Source: Athripsodes cinereus (Eukaryota; Arthropoda; Insecta; Trichoptera; Leptoceridae). From it: 64,000 bases of DNA. Numbering within the stretch: the stretch's first letter is position 1; the number at the start of each line of letters is the position of its first letter. The stretch is from NCBI GenBank assembly GCA_947579605.1, contig OX388314.1, positions 27,290,000-27,353,999 on the forward strand, written 5' to 3'. Made by a program: the position numbers and the translations under genes. The notes beneath the pieces were generated by a model. It was not told where the DNA came from and did no database searches. It worked only from the letters and a program-made list of their open reading frames with translations. Shown here piece by piece: positions 42,761 through 55,144 of the stretch.

Positions 42761-43649
42761 TTTTATTAACATTCTCGCTATAATACTATCACCTAAATAA
42801 CATGTAGATATAATACTTATGGTCGCTCACATTGGTATTATAAGCTATCTCGGATTATGTTGTCACTCACATTTAGTCCTCCAGTCAGTAATTCTGTATG
42901 CTCAAGTCACTCATAATTTGAATTTAGGGTCACTCGTTTTAAAACATTTTTTGTTATGGCAATCTTTAATACTATTCATACGTATCTACCTACTAATGTA
43001 AAACTCCTACAATACTTTACTTGGTAGCTAGGTTCCTGAGGAGACAATAATGGACGGAAACCTTATCCCCAGCGGAAATTCTATTGCAAGTACCAAGAAC
43101 ATAGGTAGTAGGTACTTATATGTCCCTGCCAATAGAAGATAAGTCAGAACTGTATAGGTACTTTTCTACCTTTTATATAGAAACATGCGCTAAATCTGAA
43201 AGACCTTGATATGTTAGTTGTGATTTTAAATATCAGCGAATTTTTTTCGTGCAGTCACAAATTACTGGTGGATTGCCGGAGTTGAAAAAAATATTAGGTG
43301 AAGGTTCCATTCTAAGACTTTATTCTCAAAGACTTCATTCGTTTTCTTAGGTCATTATTTTTCGACTTCTTAGGTCTTTAAGATTAAATATGACCCAAGA
43401 AGTCCAAAGAAGGGTCTTTTTTACTTTATTAATTTGGTTTCCTAAAAAGTTTTTACAAATATAAATAAAGTATTCATTACTATAAAATTTCCGATTTTAG
43501 AAATAGTCATAAATTCATAAAAATATCTTCTATAAAATAAATGAAACAAAACAATCAAATGAAGACTAAAAAAATATATAGGTAGGTACTACTGAAATAA
43601 GTGTATTACAGAAAATGTTACCAAATGGTAAATTTTAAAGCTATATTAC
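42761..43649. other. AT-rich stretch; loose inverted repeat at 43305-43440
   Basis: TCTTAGGTCATTATT..GACTTCTTAGGTC and AAGAAGTCCAAAGAAG pair loosely. Nothing else recognised. Confidence 0.35.
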
Positions 43650-43805
43650 ACCATCACGACATATTCCACTAGTGGGGTAGCCTGCAGATCAGCTGCATGT
43701 AATAAACATGCAAGCCGTCTTCTCTGTGCCAACAAAAAATAAGACATTCAGGATGGGTGGCAAGCCTCATCGCTGAATTTGAGATGTTAAATGTTTTTTT
43801 TTTTT
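43650..43805 (-). repeat. S1 SINE-like repeat, good copy
   Basis: ACCATCACGACATATTCCAC, GTGGGGTAGCCTGCAGATCA, ATGCAAGCCGTCTTCTCTGT, ACATTCAGGATGGGTGGCAA and GCCTCATCGCTGAATTTGAG, minus orientation. Confidence 0.85.
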
Positions 43806-44573
43806 AATTTCAACGTTCAAAAAGGGAAACTGTAAAAATAAATATATAAAAATGACACTCGTGTGTGAATGTTTTTAACGGATGAAAATAAAGTGAAAAA
43901 AAAGATGATTTAATCTGTAGTTAAGCGAAAAGTTTGTTTTTAATATATCCTATTAGATAATATATAACTAAATTAATGTCTTGTTAAAGAAGTTGTCATT
44001 TTCCAAAACTTAGCAGAACATCCTTCACAGTAGCAGAACATCCTTTCAGCACTAATCATTTAGCTATAAGTAATAATAATAATAATTAAATGAAACGAGA
44101 AAAAGAGAGTCATTTCATTCTTTTGTTATGGGGAGGGATGGAACAAAGGATTGGTTGAAAAAGAAAAGGAAGATAAAATAAGAAGAATTAATGTAGTAGT
44201 AGTAGAAGTACTAGTGCCAGAACTGGATGTTAACTGGCTAATCGTAAATTAACAAAGTAAAAAAATCTTTAACGGATTTATTGACAAACACTTAAACAAG
44301 CTTCTGTTAAATTAAGTCTATTATTTTTTCATAGAGAAGTAGAGACAAGAAATGCGAAACTGCGATGTTTCCCATGAGGATGCACTCGAAAGAATAATAA
44401 TGACGAAACGAAACAAAAAAGGCAGACCCCACCACCTTGTGGGACTAATAATTGCCCAAGGAGAAGGAGAAGATTTTTTCATGAGGAAGAGGAGGGGGAT
44501 GGTAGATATTTTTAAAGAACTGGTACAATAATCATTAAAAGTCATATCTCTCTCTCTTTTTTGTTTAAGGAGA
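43806..44573. other. AT-rich stretch without recognised content
   Basis: 44340-44530 is less AT-rich and open on both strands for about 60-90 codons, but matches nothing I know; I do not call a gene. Confidence 0.4.
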
Positions 44574-44798
44574 CATTGAGAAAAATACTCACAACGAATC
44601 ATTGGTGGTAATTCATTAGTACGAATTTATAATATTAACTCTTCGCAAACAAATCATTGGTAAATTTACCAACGAATTGTTTGCGAAGAGTTAACATTAT
44701 AGATTCGTACTAATGAATCGTTTGTACTATCTCTGGTTCTAATCTGATTGTAAGTACCAATGATTCGTTGTGAAATTTCGTTAGTATTTTTCTCAGTG
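44574..44798. mobile_element. MITE with CA(C/T)TGAGAAAAATACT ends
   Basis: Ends inverted. The centre has a long near-palindrome (AACTCTTCGCAAACAAATCA and its complement, 44638-44695). Fuller copy of the family at 34048-34218. Confidence 0.8.
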
Positions 44799-44999
44799 TA
44801 CTGACGCTTAGAAATCGCCAAGGACTTGGCAAGATTCCGACTCTCTGGAATTGACTTGTACTAAAGATAATAATTGCAACTTCTGCATAACATACCTATA
44901 TAATATTTACTCGCTGTTAGCCATCTAATCTCCATTACTGGATATAGGCCACATGAAAATCTTTTATGACAGCTTGTCTCGAGCAAGTGTAAAAAAAAA

Positions 45000-45325
45000 C
45001 CCATCCCACATCACATCATCTCCCACAAATAGAGTGGCCAGCGGACCAACTATTTCAATAGACATGCCAATCGTCCTTCCTGTACAAATAAAATTGAAGA
45101 CATTCAGGATGGAAAGCATACCTACCTCAACGATGAACTAAAGATGTTGTCTCATTCGTGAAGTTTTTCGAATACCTTCATTTCACAGGACACTTGAAAA
45201 CTAGCAGAAAAGAAAAGGACGCATATTCTTTACATGGGACTCCACGGTATTTAAAATTAAAAAAGTTCATCCATCCGAACACGGAATCTCCAGCAAGTAG
45301 GGTAGCCAGTGGATCAACAGCAAAA
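45000..45325 (-). repeat. S1 SINE-like repeat, near-complete, plus the start of another
   Basis: CATCATCTCCCACAAATAGA, GTGGCCAGCGGACCAAC, AAGACATTCAGGATGG, TTTCACAGGACACTTGAAAA and TGGGACTCCACGG mark one unit. TCTCCAGCAAGTAGGGTAGC at about 45288 starts another. Confidence 0.75.
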
Positions 45326-45884
45326 TAGTGAGTTACGAATTAATTTTGTTCTTTAACTGATTGTTGATTAACGGAGTAAATTTTTTGATTAAGGTTCCTA
45401 GCTTTGAAAAGCTCCTATTATTTATTGATGGGGAGCATATTATTATATAGATCTTTGGTGAAACTTTCATGGCAAGATTCTTTGAAGCATGAGATATTTT
45501 ATATTAATTGTATATCATTAATAATTTTTCATAAATCATGCATCGGTTGAAAGTCGGACAACCAAAAGTGACCTAAATTCGAAATTGGTATTTATGACAA
45601 AAATTATAAATCGTGCTACTTAAACAAAAAATATTGTAAAAAGCTTGCAAGTATTTAATTACCTATTGAATTATTTAATCATTTCTGTACATTGATCACA
45701 ATTTATTATAATTCACTTTGATCAATTCTGACTTTTACACTATCTCATGCACTAACTAATTGTTTTGTTTATTTTTATCTGACAAGATAAGTCCATCGTT
45801 TTTCTGCCACAATACAGTCTTACGACTAGTCTGGTAGAAAAATCCTTGAGCATATTTAAATTTCTTTTACTATTACTACCGCCA

Positions 45885-46135
45885 CACCATCACGGTATAT
45901 CTCGCAAGTAGGGTAGCCAGCAGACCAGATGCATTTTATAAACATGCAAGCCGTGCTCTCCGTGCCAACAAAAAAGACATTCAGGATGGATGGCACACCT
46001 GATCACCGCATTTAATATGTACAATATCTTTATCATTTCGAACATATATGCCTTTTACCGGATACTCATTAACTTACTGGAAAGAGTGCGATACAGAACT
46101 TTACCGATATGGTCTCCGGAAAATAATTTAATAAA
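45885..46135 (-). repeat. S1 SINE-like repeat, near-complete
   Basis: ACACCATCACGGTATATCTC, AGTAGGGTAGCCAGCAGACC, AACATGCAAGCCGTGCTC, AAAAGACATTCAGGATGGAT and TTTTACCGGATACTC, minus orientation. It lies directly upstream of LINE-A. Confidence 0.8.
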
Positions 46136-46204
46136 AAACTTTTAATGACATGTCTGGAGACTCTGAAGACTAGAAATAGGACAATGTCAGAAAGTTTGGT
46201 GTAA

Positions 46205-46525
46205 TAACCATGATGAATGTTAATAATTTACGATCGTTTGGGCACGTGAAAAGAATGAATGAATACAGAATGACCAAGAAAATATATTTGGCTGCATGGA
46301 ATGGTGCTCGGAGACGTGGCTGTTCGAGGATCAAATGCCAAGATTATGTATATAAACCAGACCCTACAGGACGATCACGTGTTGAGCACATAGAACAGGA
46401 GAGCATGCTGAATAATTCTACGACAGTGACAGAAGTGAAAGGTATATGCAAGGATGGGAGTAAGTGACTCTCAATCCTTTTACCTACCCCACGAGGAATG
46501 CGGCGTGATGGTATGTATGTATGTA
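46205..46525 (+). pseudogene. LINE-A 3' fragment with intact 3' end
   Basis: LRSFGHVKRMNEYRMTKKIY, LAAWNGARRRGCSRIKCQDY, then GRSRVEHIEQESML, VTEVKGICKDGSK and a stop. The 3' end is CCTACCCCACGAGGAATGCG, GCGTGATGGTATGTATGTA. Only the part after the reverse transcriptase is present. Confidence 0.8.
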
Positions 46526-47049
46526 CTAAAGAAAGTTTTTAAATTATCCGTTTTGGAAGTCACATTCTTACATGTTCTTAAAATAAATTCAAATGAGAAA
46601 ATGTCTGCGTTAGCTTTTTCAAGTGAATAAATGCGAAAAATATGGTCTGGAATATTCGAGAAAAATCGCGAAATAAATTCAATTCTTTTATAGGTATTGG
46701 AGATGTTAGACAAATTTCCATTCGGGAAATGAGGTTTTATCCATTTCACTTGTTTTATTCCTTATATTTTCCGGATCGGTACTTTTTTATACACCCAAAG
46801 TACTTGTCAATTTTCGCTCATAAATCTAGCGGGTAAGCCACACACACTTTGTCATTGTCGTTTAGTTATACTTATACTGTTTTGTTTAGTTTTTTTTTTA
46901 ATATTCATTTTTTCTTGCTTTTATTTCTTAACTGTTGTCACAAAAAGGAATATCACTATCACTCCAACCTTAAGACTTGACTATCCGTGACATCTTATTT
47001 ACATACATATTTAATCCAATAACACTGGAAAATTTCAATAGGTATATAA

Positions 47050-47345
47050 TATGTTCCCGATGCATATGGACGTTCTCGGCATCAAGATTTTTTAACTAGC
47101 CTCAAAGCAGAACAAACATATTGGCAAACTCTCCAGTGGGAAAGGCTATTCAAATGTTTGATGGTCTGGCTGGAGAAATTGATAATTTATCTTAACGTGA
47201 CGTATCTATGCAGAATATAAAAGAAAAATTGAAGATATATTGTAGTTGTGTTATCATTTGGATATCGTTTAAGGTTATCGTCTGGGATCGCATTGGCCTT
47301 CAGCTGTAATGCTCCTTGTAATAATAGTCTTATTGTCAGTAATTA
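47050..47345 (+). repeat. R3rep dispersed repeat
   Basis: TATGGACGTTCTCGGCATCA and GATCGCATTGGCCTTCAGCT are the reverse complement of 9880-10185 blocks. Confidence 0.65.
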
Positions 47346-47389
47346 TAATAATATATTAGCACGATTACAACTTTATAGGTTTGTTATTA

Positions 47390-47640
47390 TTATTATTATT
47401 ATTGGATCACCTATGTTGCGCTGTTTATGTAATTAAATCACCTCAAGAGCGCATTTACAATATTATTTGCCACTTCAATTTATTTTTATTTCTTTTATTA
47501 TACAAATTATGTAAATTATTTTTATTAAAAAAATATTAAAAATTATCACTTAATTTAATGACAACAAACACTAAAAACAAAATATAAATTGGAAAAGTTA
47601 TGGGTTCAGGCAGCTACAAGAGCGCCATCTACCCAAAACT
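47390..47640 (-). repeat. R2rep dispersed repeat
   Basis: TTATTGGATCACCTATGTTG, CGCTGTTTATGTAATTAAAT and GGCAGCTACAAGAGCGCCAT match 13615-14145 in reverse. Confidence 0.6.
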
Positions 47641-48204
47641 AAAATTTACCAGTTTTTTTCTATTTTTGTCCTTGACTCTCCGATCATTATGAGCTTTTGT
47701 TGTTAGATAAACAATTTAAAAAAGGATTGTAAAAAATTTCTTACAGTTTTTTTCAAAGCATTCATAAAATAGTGTTTGTAGTTTCTTTTTATTTCGCTGT
47801 AATGAGAAATGTTGTTTGTGCGTGAAGACATATCGGGGACAGATCTGACACTCGGGGCAAGTAAAGGGTTATTAATTATCCTTACGCCGACACTGTGACT
47901 CATTACATTACAGATAAAGTTGTAAGGAAATTTATGGGAAAGTCGTTTTTGTTTAAATTACAATAAACAGGCTGCTACCGTTTTTCGTTTTTAATAACAG
48001 ATGAAAAAAATGAGATAAAAAGGTGTGATATTTCTACGATAAAATGTTCAAAAATCCATAGATCTCTGCAATGTAATAATAACGAGGACGGATGAAAATT
48101 TAAGAAATTTTTGAACAGATTGGTATTTATTTTAAATAATATATATTTTTCTTTTAAGTTATTGCATTTTATCCAGCTAGAATATAGTTTATATCTATAA
48201 ATAC
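47641..48204. other. AT-rich stretch without recognised content
   Basis: Nothing identified. Confidence 0.5.
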
Positions 48205-48365
48205 AAACAAATCATCACGCTGCTTCCCTCATGGAGCAGGCAGAAAGAATCAAGCGCCACTTCCTCCTATCTTGCTTACATCTTTCGTTTCCGTCACTGT
48301 CATACAATCCCTCATGCATGCTCTCCTATTCAATTTGCTCAACACGTGTCCGTATTGTGAAATCT
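48205..48365 (-). pseudogene. LINE-A 3' end fragment
   Basis: Minus strand: AGAGCATGCATGAGGGATTG, TATGACAGTGACGGAAACGA and CATGAGGGAAGCAGCGTGAT match 50555-50680. Confidence 0.75.
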
Positions 48366-48852
48366 GGTTTATATATATATATATCTAGCCATTTGATTCT
48401 CTTTATTTATATCAAGTACAAAAAAATATGTTAATTTATTTATTATTATATAATAAACCATATACATAGAAGATAAAAGAACATAAATATTGCATAACTC
48501 TATTAAAAAATGTCCACTTGATTTCAAAATTTGCAAAATCTCAATTATAAATAAACCCATTAGGGTTCATAATAAAAGTTGACACCAGCTGAAAAAGCGT
48601 CAATTAATAATGAAAGAACGTGTACGTTTGAAAAGTTTGACGTTATTTGGCTTTTTTGCGTTCGAACTGTCAAACTTTTTCTCGTTTTCCCATACAAAAT
48701 TGGGTGCTATAAAGCAGATATCTATTAAGTATTAGGTCAATATGGGCCTAATTGATCGAATACTTCACAAAATTTCATTTGTAAGTAGGTACTCACTTTT
48801 TATGGGAAGGTGAGACAAAATTTGACAGTTGGAGCGCAAAAGGACCATACAT

Positions 48853-48965
48853 TGAAAGAACTTCTACACACTCGGATATCTCAGGAGTCGGAGACTCCTA
48901 TTTATCCGAATTTGCACAGATAACTTTCATTTCCTCAGGGGCGACCCGAAGAACAAATCAACGTA
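48853..48965 (-). repeat. LINE-F (R1-like) 3' UTR piece
   Basis: CACACTCGGATATCTCAGGA, GTCGGAGACTCCTATTTATC: same block as 22380-22420. 48966-49464 holds nothing recognised. Confidence 0.55.
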
Positions 48966-49464
48966 AGTCGCCTCGCAAAAGGACCAGATGACGTCACACT
49001 TTCAAAGCGTATTCTGATAGGAAACTGAGGGCATTAAAGTAGGTACCAATGTGAGTTGCTCAATAACACACGCTGAGTAAGTCATTTAGTATGAATTAAG
49101 AAAAATATTATTAACATGATTTAGAGTCAAAGTTTGTAATGACTTTTGCAAAATAATAAATTAATATTATTATTAGGTATTATTAACTGTTACAACACGC
49201 CATGTTCTTGCCATAAACGGTTCTCATGTGACCGAGTTTCACATCCCAGAACAACTTATTACGTTCTACATGTTACACACGAAACTAAACCTACGTACAA
49301 AGCGGAGCATATATCCATTAATCTGTTAACTGTTAATAATTTATCAAATAAAAAAACCTATTAATTGTTGAAGGGTGTTTGTGTTAACAATGTGAAAATT
49401 CATATTCAATATAAAAAACATATATTTATCAGTTAATCATAAATTAATTAACTCAAATAATGAC

Positions 49465-50025
49465 ACCTATCCTGAATGTCTTAGTTTTTTTGGCGAAGAA
49501 ACGATAATCTGCATGTTTCTTCTTCTTCCTGGCACTGTCCCAACTTATTGCCGCTGAAGGCTGTTGGGGTCGGCTCTTCTCATTCTGAGGTTATACATTC
49601 TTCTGTTTCCTATATCATCCTCATCCAGGCCATTTCTCCGCAGGATTCTATTGCATTGTGTCATCCATGTATTCTTTGGTCTCCCTCTTGATGGGTGTCG
49701 AGGGAGATTTACTGACGTAGCTTTGTTTACAGTGTGTTCCGGTGGTCTCCGCCTTATGTGCCCATACCATCTTAGTTGCCTCTCTTCTAGTTTGTTATTT
49801 ATGTCCGTCACACCCATGCTACCACGAATGCGTGAACTTCTTATCTTATCTTTTAATGATAAGCCTGCTGACCACCTGAGCATTCGCATCTCTGACGTCT
49901 CAAGCTGCCTGTTGAACGCATTATAAAGAGTCTAGCATTCCGAGCCATACATTATCGCATGTTTATTAAACGCAATTTATTTTCCGCTGGCTACTACAAT
50001 ACTGGGAATAGCTGTGATGATATGA
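49465..50025 (+). repeat. S1 SINE-like repeat split by a LINE
   Basis: ATGACACCTATCCTGAATGT and GATAATCTGCATGTTT on the left, then GCATGTTTATTAAACGCAAT and CCGCTGGCTACTACAATACT on the right, with the LINE at 49519-49956 between. Collinear S1. Confidence 0.85.
49519..49956 (-). pseudogene. 5'-truncated LINE (RTE-like C-terminus), exact 8-bp target duplication
   Basis: The minus frame 49545-49889 reads MRMLRWSAGLSLKDKIRSSR, EERQLRWYGHIRRRPPE, SRGRPKNTWMTQCNRILRRN and RMRRADPNSLQRQ-stop, ending in a GAAGAAGAAG tail. The target duplication GCATGTTT lies at 49511-49518 and 49957-49964. Little decay within the frame indicates a fairly recent insertion. Confidence 0.9.
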
Positions 50026-50204
50026 TTAAAAAAAGTGTAAGTAAGTTAAATATTAACCGTAGAATCTCTTTTAGCTCCCCAGTTTTCTGGAGTCAACTGT
50101 AAAACGCGTGAAAAAATGCTTGAATTATAAAAAAAAAACAAGATGATTTTGTTTCAAATAGAAACATATCTACCGCAGCTTAAAGGTTGGTGCACTCTGC
50201 TATC

Positions 50205-50695
50205 TTAGCGCCAATACTCATGTATGCAAATGAGACATGAACATGGCTAAAGAAGGGTGAAAGTGGCGTAAATGCACTAGAAATGAGATCGTTGAGAAGG
50301 ATGTGTGGTAAAAGTCTGAGAGATTGTGTACGTAACATTGCTATACGAGAGGAATGTGGAATGAAAGTTGGTGTAATAACAAGAATGGTTGTAAATAAGT
50401 TACGATGGTTTGGGCACGTGGAAAGAATAAATGAGGACAGAATGACCAAGAAAATATATGTGGCTGAGAGGAATAGTGTACGGAGACGCGGTCGTCTGAG
50501 GATCAAATGGCAAGATCATATAAACTAGATCTTACATGACTGTCACGTGATAAGCACATTAACAAGGAGAGCATGCACGAGGAATTGTATGACTGTGACG
50601 GAAGCGAAAGATATATGCAAGGATAGAAGGAAGTGGCGCTCGATCCTTTCTGTCTACCCCGCGGGGGAAGCGGCGTGATGGTATGTATGTATGTA
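50205..50695 (+). pseudogene. LINE-A C-terminal fragment, best copy
   Basis: VNALEMRSLRRMCGKSLRDC, VRNIAIREECGMKVGVITRM, LRWFGHVERINEDRMTKKIY, VAERNSVRRRGRLRIKWQDH, then a stop. Codons reading TRRACTRNCMTVTEAKDICK and DRRKWRSILSVYP continue in the decayed part. 3' end GGCGTGATGGTATGTATGTA. The reverse transcriptase is absent. Confidence 0.85.
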
Positions 50696-51114
50696 TTTTT
50701 GTAGTAAACGGTTAATGAATAATGGCGCCCAAATTTTCTCTAAGTAGTTAAACTATGGCGTTCTCTACTAGAAGTACATGTAGGTTAGGTTAGGAATACT
50801 CAACGCGAACAAAGTTACTTGTTTAGTAAGTTCAAAATAATTTCTATGTGAAAATTTTTCACGCTCTTTGTAAAGTTGCAGTGCAACTTTTCAACAGACT
50901 CCTTTATGAATACTAAACTACGTTTGAAACTAACCTGTCTTTTCCCAGTTCCGTTAAAGTTAGGTAATTTGGAAGATATCGCAGCATCATAACGAAACAC
51001 TTGCCCTTTGTACATTGTATTTCTCATAGTATAATTACTAGACAATTTATAGTGCGTCGTTTTGTGGAATAAATTCACTTCAAGGTCGCATTTAAAACCA
51101 GGATGGACGCTCCA
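50696..51114. other. AT-rich stretch without recognised content
   Basis: TAGGTTAGGTTAGG at 50773 is too short to be a telomeric array. Nothing else recognised. Confidence 0.5.
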
Positions 51115-51653
51115 AATCGGAAATTGTGAGCAGAATAAACCAGGCAAGGATTACTTTTAACAAAAAATCTAAGATATTGGAATCCCCAAATATTGATTTA
51201 AGCGTAAGGAAGAACCTTACTAAAGCCTTTGTATGGAGCATTCTGTTTTATGGTTGCGAGACGTGGACCATCAGCAAGAGTGAAAGCGGACGGTTGGCGG
51301 CCTTTGAGATGTGGTGTTACAGACGCATGCTGAAGATCCATTGGTCGAAACACGTCGAAAACGAAGAAGTATTAACCAAGGTAGGCGAAAAAAGGCAACT
51401 TCTTAAGAGAATCTGCCAACAACGAGCTAACTGGATTGGCCACAACATTAGGCACCCAGGACTACTCATCGCCATCGCGGAGGGTAAGACCGAGGGGACA
51501 AATGGCAGAGGCCGACCAAGAGATGCGTATATGGACCAACTGAAGAGGGACATGAACTGTGGCTCATACGTAGAGCTGAAAAGACTGGCTGAGAATAGGG
51601 AGGAATGGAGAAGAAAGTCAAAACTCGTTGCAGACCAATCCAGTGGATTGTAA
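51115..51653 (+). pseudogene. LINE-B C-terminal fragment (RTE-like)
   Basis: Open for about 175 codons: SRINQARITFNKKSKILESP, LSVRKNLTKAFVWSILFYGC with ETW, FEMWCYRRMLKIHWSKHVEN, NWIGHNIRHPGLL, GRPRDAYMDQLKRDMNCG and the DQSSGL end. This is the thumb and C-terminal domain after the polymerase core. A near-identical 3' scrap is at 38172-38327. Confidence 0.85.
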
Positions 51654-51834
51654 CTTATTATATTTTTTATTTATTTATTTTCAAAAATTGACATCACTCA
51701 CCTTGACAGTTTTCACCTTTGCGGCGAGTGATGTAAACAAAACACACAACATAACACTATTTACAAATCACAATATTATTCACATAAGTTTTAAAAAAAA
51801 AGACAAACTTATTAGCAATAATTTGAGTTTTTGA

Positions 51835-52020
51835 GTTCGTCGGTAGCCTGGAGGTAGAATCTCGGCCTCGTGAACATGCGGTCTATGGTTCGATACCAGG
51901 TGCCGGCAGACTCCCCTTTCACGACACAAGCTTTTAGTAGCTTACTGTGAAAGGTGCATAAGGTTGTATTTGGGTTTATAACAAAAACCCAGATATATCT
52001 TTTTAAAAAAAAAAAAAAAA
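51835..52020 (+). mobile_element. S2 tRNA-derived SINE, full length
   Basis: Head GTTCGTCGGTAGCCTGGAGG with near-perfect B box GGTTCGATACC (51887-51897), body ACTCCCCTTTCACGACACAA, tail CCCAGATATATC then A-rich. Confidence 0.9.
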
Positions 52021-52535
52021 TATATAAAAAAAAACAACTTATAACTAAACAAAGTACATTCCTTCAAAATGTTTTGTATATATATAATGTTTTAACAATA
52101 TTCAATGCTTTATATGTAACCAAAGCAAATCAAATAATAAAAGACTCATGCAAAGTAAATATTTCGACTGTCTAGTTCCGCAATTCAACAAGTAGACTTA
52201 ATGTCTCATATTCGAGAAAAATCACCATTTTTGTAATTTTTGTTATGTTCATAATAATTATTATCCTTTAAAAACACGACAAAATGTAAAGTAATCGCTC
52301 TGTTAAAGACCTAAGTTGTCTTTGTTCCATTCAATAGTTTAAAAATTCGAAATATTTATTCAGAATAGGTACATTACTTTTTCCAAAACTTAATATTTAA
52401 TATAATTATAAAGGGATCAGTGTATTTTTTATAGTTATTTATTTGTGGAATTGAAATAGTGGCGTTGTTTGTGTGTATTATCAATTTAATCAAAATTTAA
52501 AGCACGAGCTCTGCTCAAATTTGAGGGAGTGAATA

Positions 52536-53210
52536 AAGGTGTCTGCCCACTATACCGTACCATACCATGACCGGTATAGGAATGTATCAGGCACGTAACG
52601 AAGCACGCTGTACTATGCCCACTAGAGTGGTCTGTAACAGTATGCTACACGTATGATGACCGTATGCAACGCGTATGTTGACCGTTAACAACGCGTATGT
52701 TGATCGTAAGCAACGCGTATTATAATGACCGTAAGCAACCCGTATTGATTATTATATAAGTATAATCTATATCCATCTCCTAGCACATATCTGGGTGTCC
52801 CATGATATCTTGTAACAGTGTACAGTGAAGATAATAAAAATAAAAACAACTATGATCATCAATATATATTTTCTAACTGGATACTATTGGATAACGTACA
52901 GTATAAATTAATTCAAACGCCTTTGCAACGGTCATAATCCGCGGTTACAACGCGTTTCGCCGTCTGCATGCAGCGGTGTAGCAACGTCGCGTATCCTGCA
53001 CGTAGCGTATCGGTAACTGCAAAATATTCTCGCCGACATTATTGCCGCGCCGCGCCGTGCAGGATACGCGACGGTGTTGGTCGGTGACGGAACGGTCCAG
53101 TGGGCATAGTCACATACATTTCAATACAAAGAATACTTTTTTGCCTGATACGTTCCCATTACGGTCCTATGACGGTCATGGTATGATACGGTGTAGTGGG
53201 CAGACACCTT
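52536..53210. mobile_element. MITE (675 bp) with long inverted ends and TA duplication
   Basis: Ends AAGGTGTCTGCCCACTATAC and AAGGTGTCTGCCCACTACAC, followed by GTACCATACCATGACCG-like inner repeats. TA lies on both sides. 52660-52745 holds about four imperfect GTAAGCAACGCGTATGTTGA units. GTCGCGTATCCTGCAC and its complement (about 52985, 53057) form an inner inverted repeat. No transposase. Confidence 0.8.
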
Positions 53211-53310
53211 TATGTTTTGTCTACTGTATATTTATAAATTAATGATTATTGTTGCAAATTGTATATTTATCCATGATAAATATATTTGAATTTGAATTGA
53301 ATTTTTGACC

Positions 53311-53408
53311 TATTGAGTTATGGAATTGGGCAATCGATATATCGCAGCTTATTACCGAATGTAAAAAAATCTATCTTTCTATATCGACTGTCTAGTTCCA
53401 TAACTCCA
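53311..53408. repeat. Short inverted-repeat element
   Basis: TTGAGTTATGGAATTGGGCA ATCGATAT on the left and ATATCGACTGTCTAGTTCCA TAACTCCA on the right are inverted; the right-end string recurs at 52163. Confidence 0.6.
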
Positions 53409-53442
53409 TTCCTCATCGCTAAATTAAGATGTTACATACATA

Positions 53443-54531
53443 TCGACTGTGCTCAGGACAAAGGATTCAAACCACATTGGTCAAATTTTATAGGAGAAGC
53501 AAAAACTGTAGGATAAAGAAAATTTCTAATTATTGTCATTATTTTTTTTTTTTTTTTTATTAAACAGATTTTTATTAAATATAATAATATATAATATACA
53601 CAACAATATACATACACAATATATATAATAACATATATAATATAACAATACATATACACAATAACATACATAATATATATACATAATGATATACATAATA
53701 TAATTTATTTATTTTTTCAATTCATTTGATCAAAGTACCCGTCCCAGAATTGAGCGTGGCTCGTGCTCTGGGACAGGCCTTGATCCACCTTAGTATATTA
53801 TCGTTCTCTCTTCATTCCTCAGTATCTATAAAGTATATTATTTTACCAACTTTTTGTAATGTAGTTTTTTTTTATTATGTCATAAAAATTTAAGAGAAAA
53901 TATTCAGAAATTCCCAAGTTATAAGCAAAAAATTAACAAAAATGTGGATTAAATCCTTTGTTTGTCGCATGTTTGGGGTTATGTGGTTTGATGCCTTTTA
54001 CCTCGCCGTAAAATTATGTCTGGATGAATTTTTTTGGTGTTAATAATGAAACTCATGCTGTTTGAGTCCTTTGTCCTATTGAATATTTTCAATTAAGCCC
54101 TATCTAAAAAAAATTGCATTTTTTATAAAAAAACTAGACATTTGGGAATTTATTTATTTATTTATTTATAATAATACATACGGCTTACGCCTTTAATACA
54201 TAGTTATAAACAACAATTGTACAACACCACCATCGTATCAAATCAAAATCAAAACAAAAACAAAATATACTGCATCACTTCAAATTATAAAAATAAAAAT
54301 TAAACACATTGTGTCACATAAACCACATAATAAAATTACAACATATCAACAGCATGTCAAATCATAAAAAAAAACTATCATATCTAACCATAAAATAAAG
54401 TTACAATACACTGCATGCTTGAATTGAATGCTTTTGCCAGAATGTGTAAAAAACACAAATGATTGACTTTAAAACATAAAATGACTTTTGTCAAAATTGT
54501 GGTTTGATGCCTTTGTCCTGAGCACAGTCGA
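53443..54531. mobile_element. TIR element (1.09 kb), non-autonomous
   Basis: Ends TCGACTGTGCTCAGGACAAA and its near-complement on the right, with about 45 bp of similarity and TA on each side (53441-53442, 54532-54533). Inner GGTTTGATGCCTTTTACC repeats the end motif. Contains an 18-T run and a low-complexity (AT/CA) tract at 53572-53700. The CTCTGGGACAGGCC part near 53755 looks like another repeat inside. Confidence 0.65.
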
Positions 54532-54545
54532 TATAATACTATACA

Positions 54546-54645
54546 TGCCGATTTGAACACCTGCCAGAATTCAGGATACTCGAAAACTTAGCGAAAAAGT
54601 GGGATACATATTCTTTACCGGAGACTCAACGGGTCAAACTTTCCG
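54546..54645 (-). repeat. S1 SINE-like repeat, 5' part
   Basis: GAACACCTGCCAGAATTCAG, GATACTCGAAAACTTAGCG and TCTTTACCGGAGACTCAACG, minus orientation. Confidence 0.65.
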
Positions 54646-55144
54646 GACAAATGATCTAAAGTTGTAAAATGTCCGAGCTCATAAATAACATAAAAGTTAG
54701 AGAGACTGCAGTTAATAATAAAGTTATATGGATTTCACAATAGTTATTGTAAAGGTACAAAAGGAAAAGATAAAATTATTATATGTATACCAAGCCACAA
54801 TCAGTTCAAATGGCATTTCCAGACAACGCTAGACACCATTATTGATATTTATGGACCATTTCCACTTTCCACCCTGCACAAGATGGAGGAAATTCCAAGG
54901 GGAGGATTCCGTGGGTAATTATTATTATTATTATTAAAGTCCTTATTAAAAGTCCTCTAATTAGGGCATTAATACAACAATAAAATTCTAAAAGGTTTCT
55001 GAGGTGGTAGTGAGATAATGGAAATATTATTTTTAAAAACAAAACAAATTAATGGCAAGGAAAAGACGTTATTGTGTTTATTTAGGTTAAAACTATGTTT
55101 TGTCGGTGTATTTTATATTTGTAATTTAAATGCACTATGTATGT
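54646..55144. other. AT-rich stretch without recognised content
   Basis: Only an (ATT)n run at 54917-54935 stands out. Confidence 0.5.

Noticed and set aside
44321..44602. Minus-strand 93-codon frame
   Set aside because: No recognisable domain or splice context, and it runs into a MITE end.
50773..50787. TTAGG-type telomeric repeat
   Set aside because: Only about two to three units; no array.
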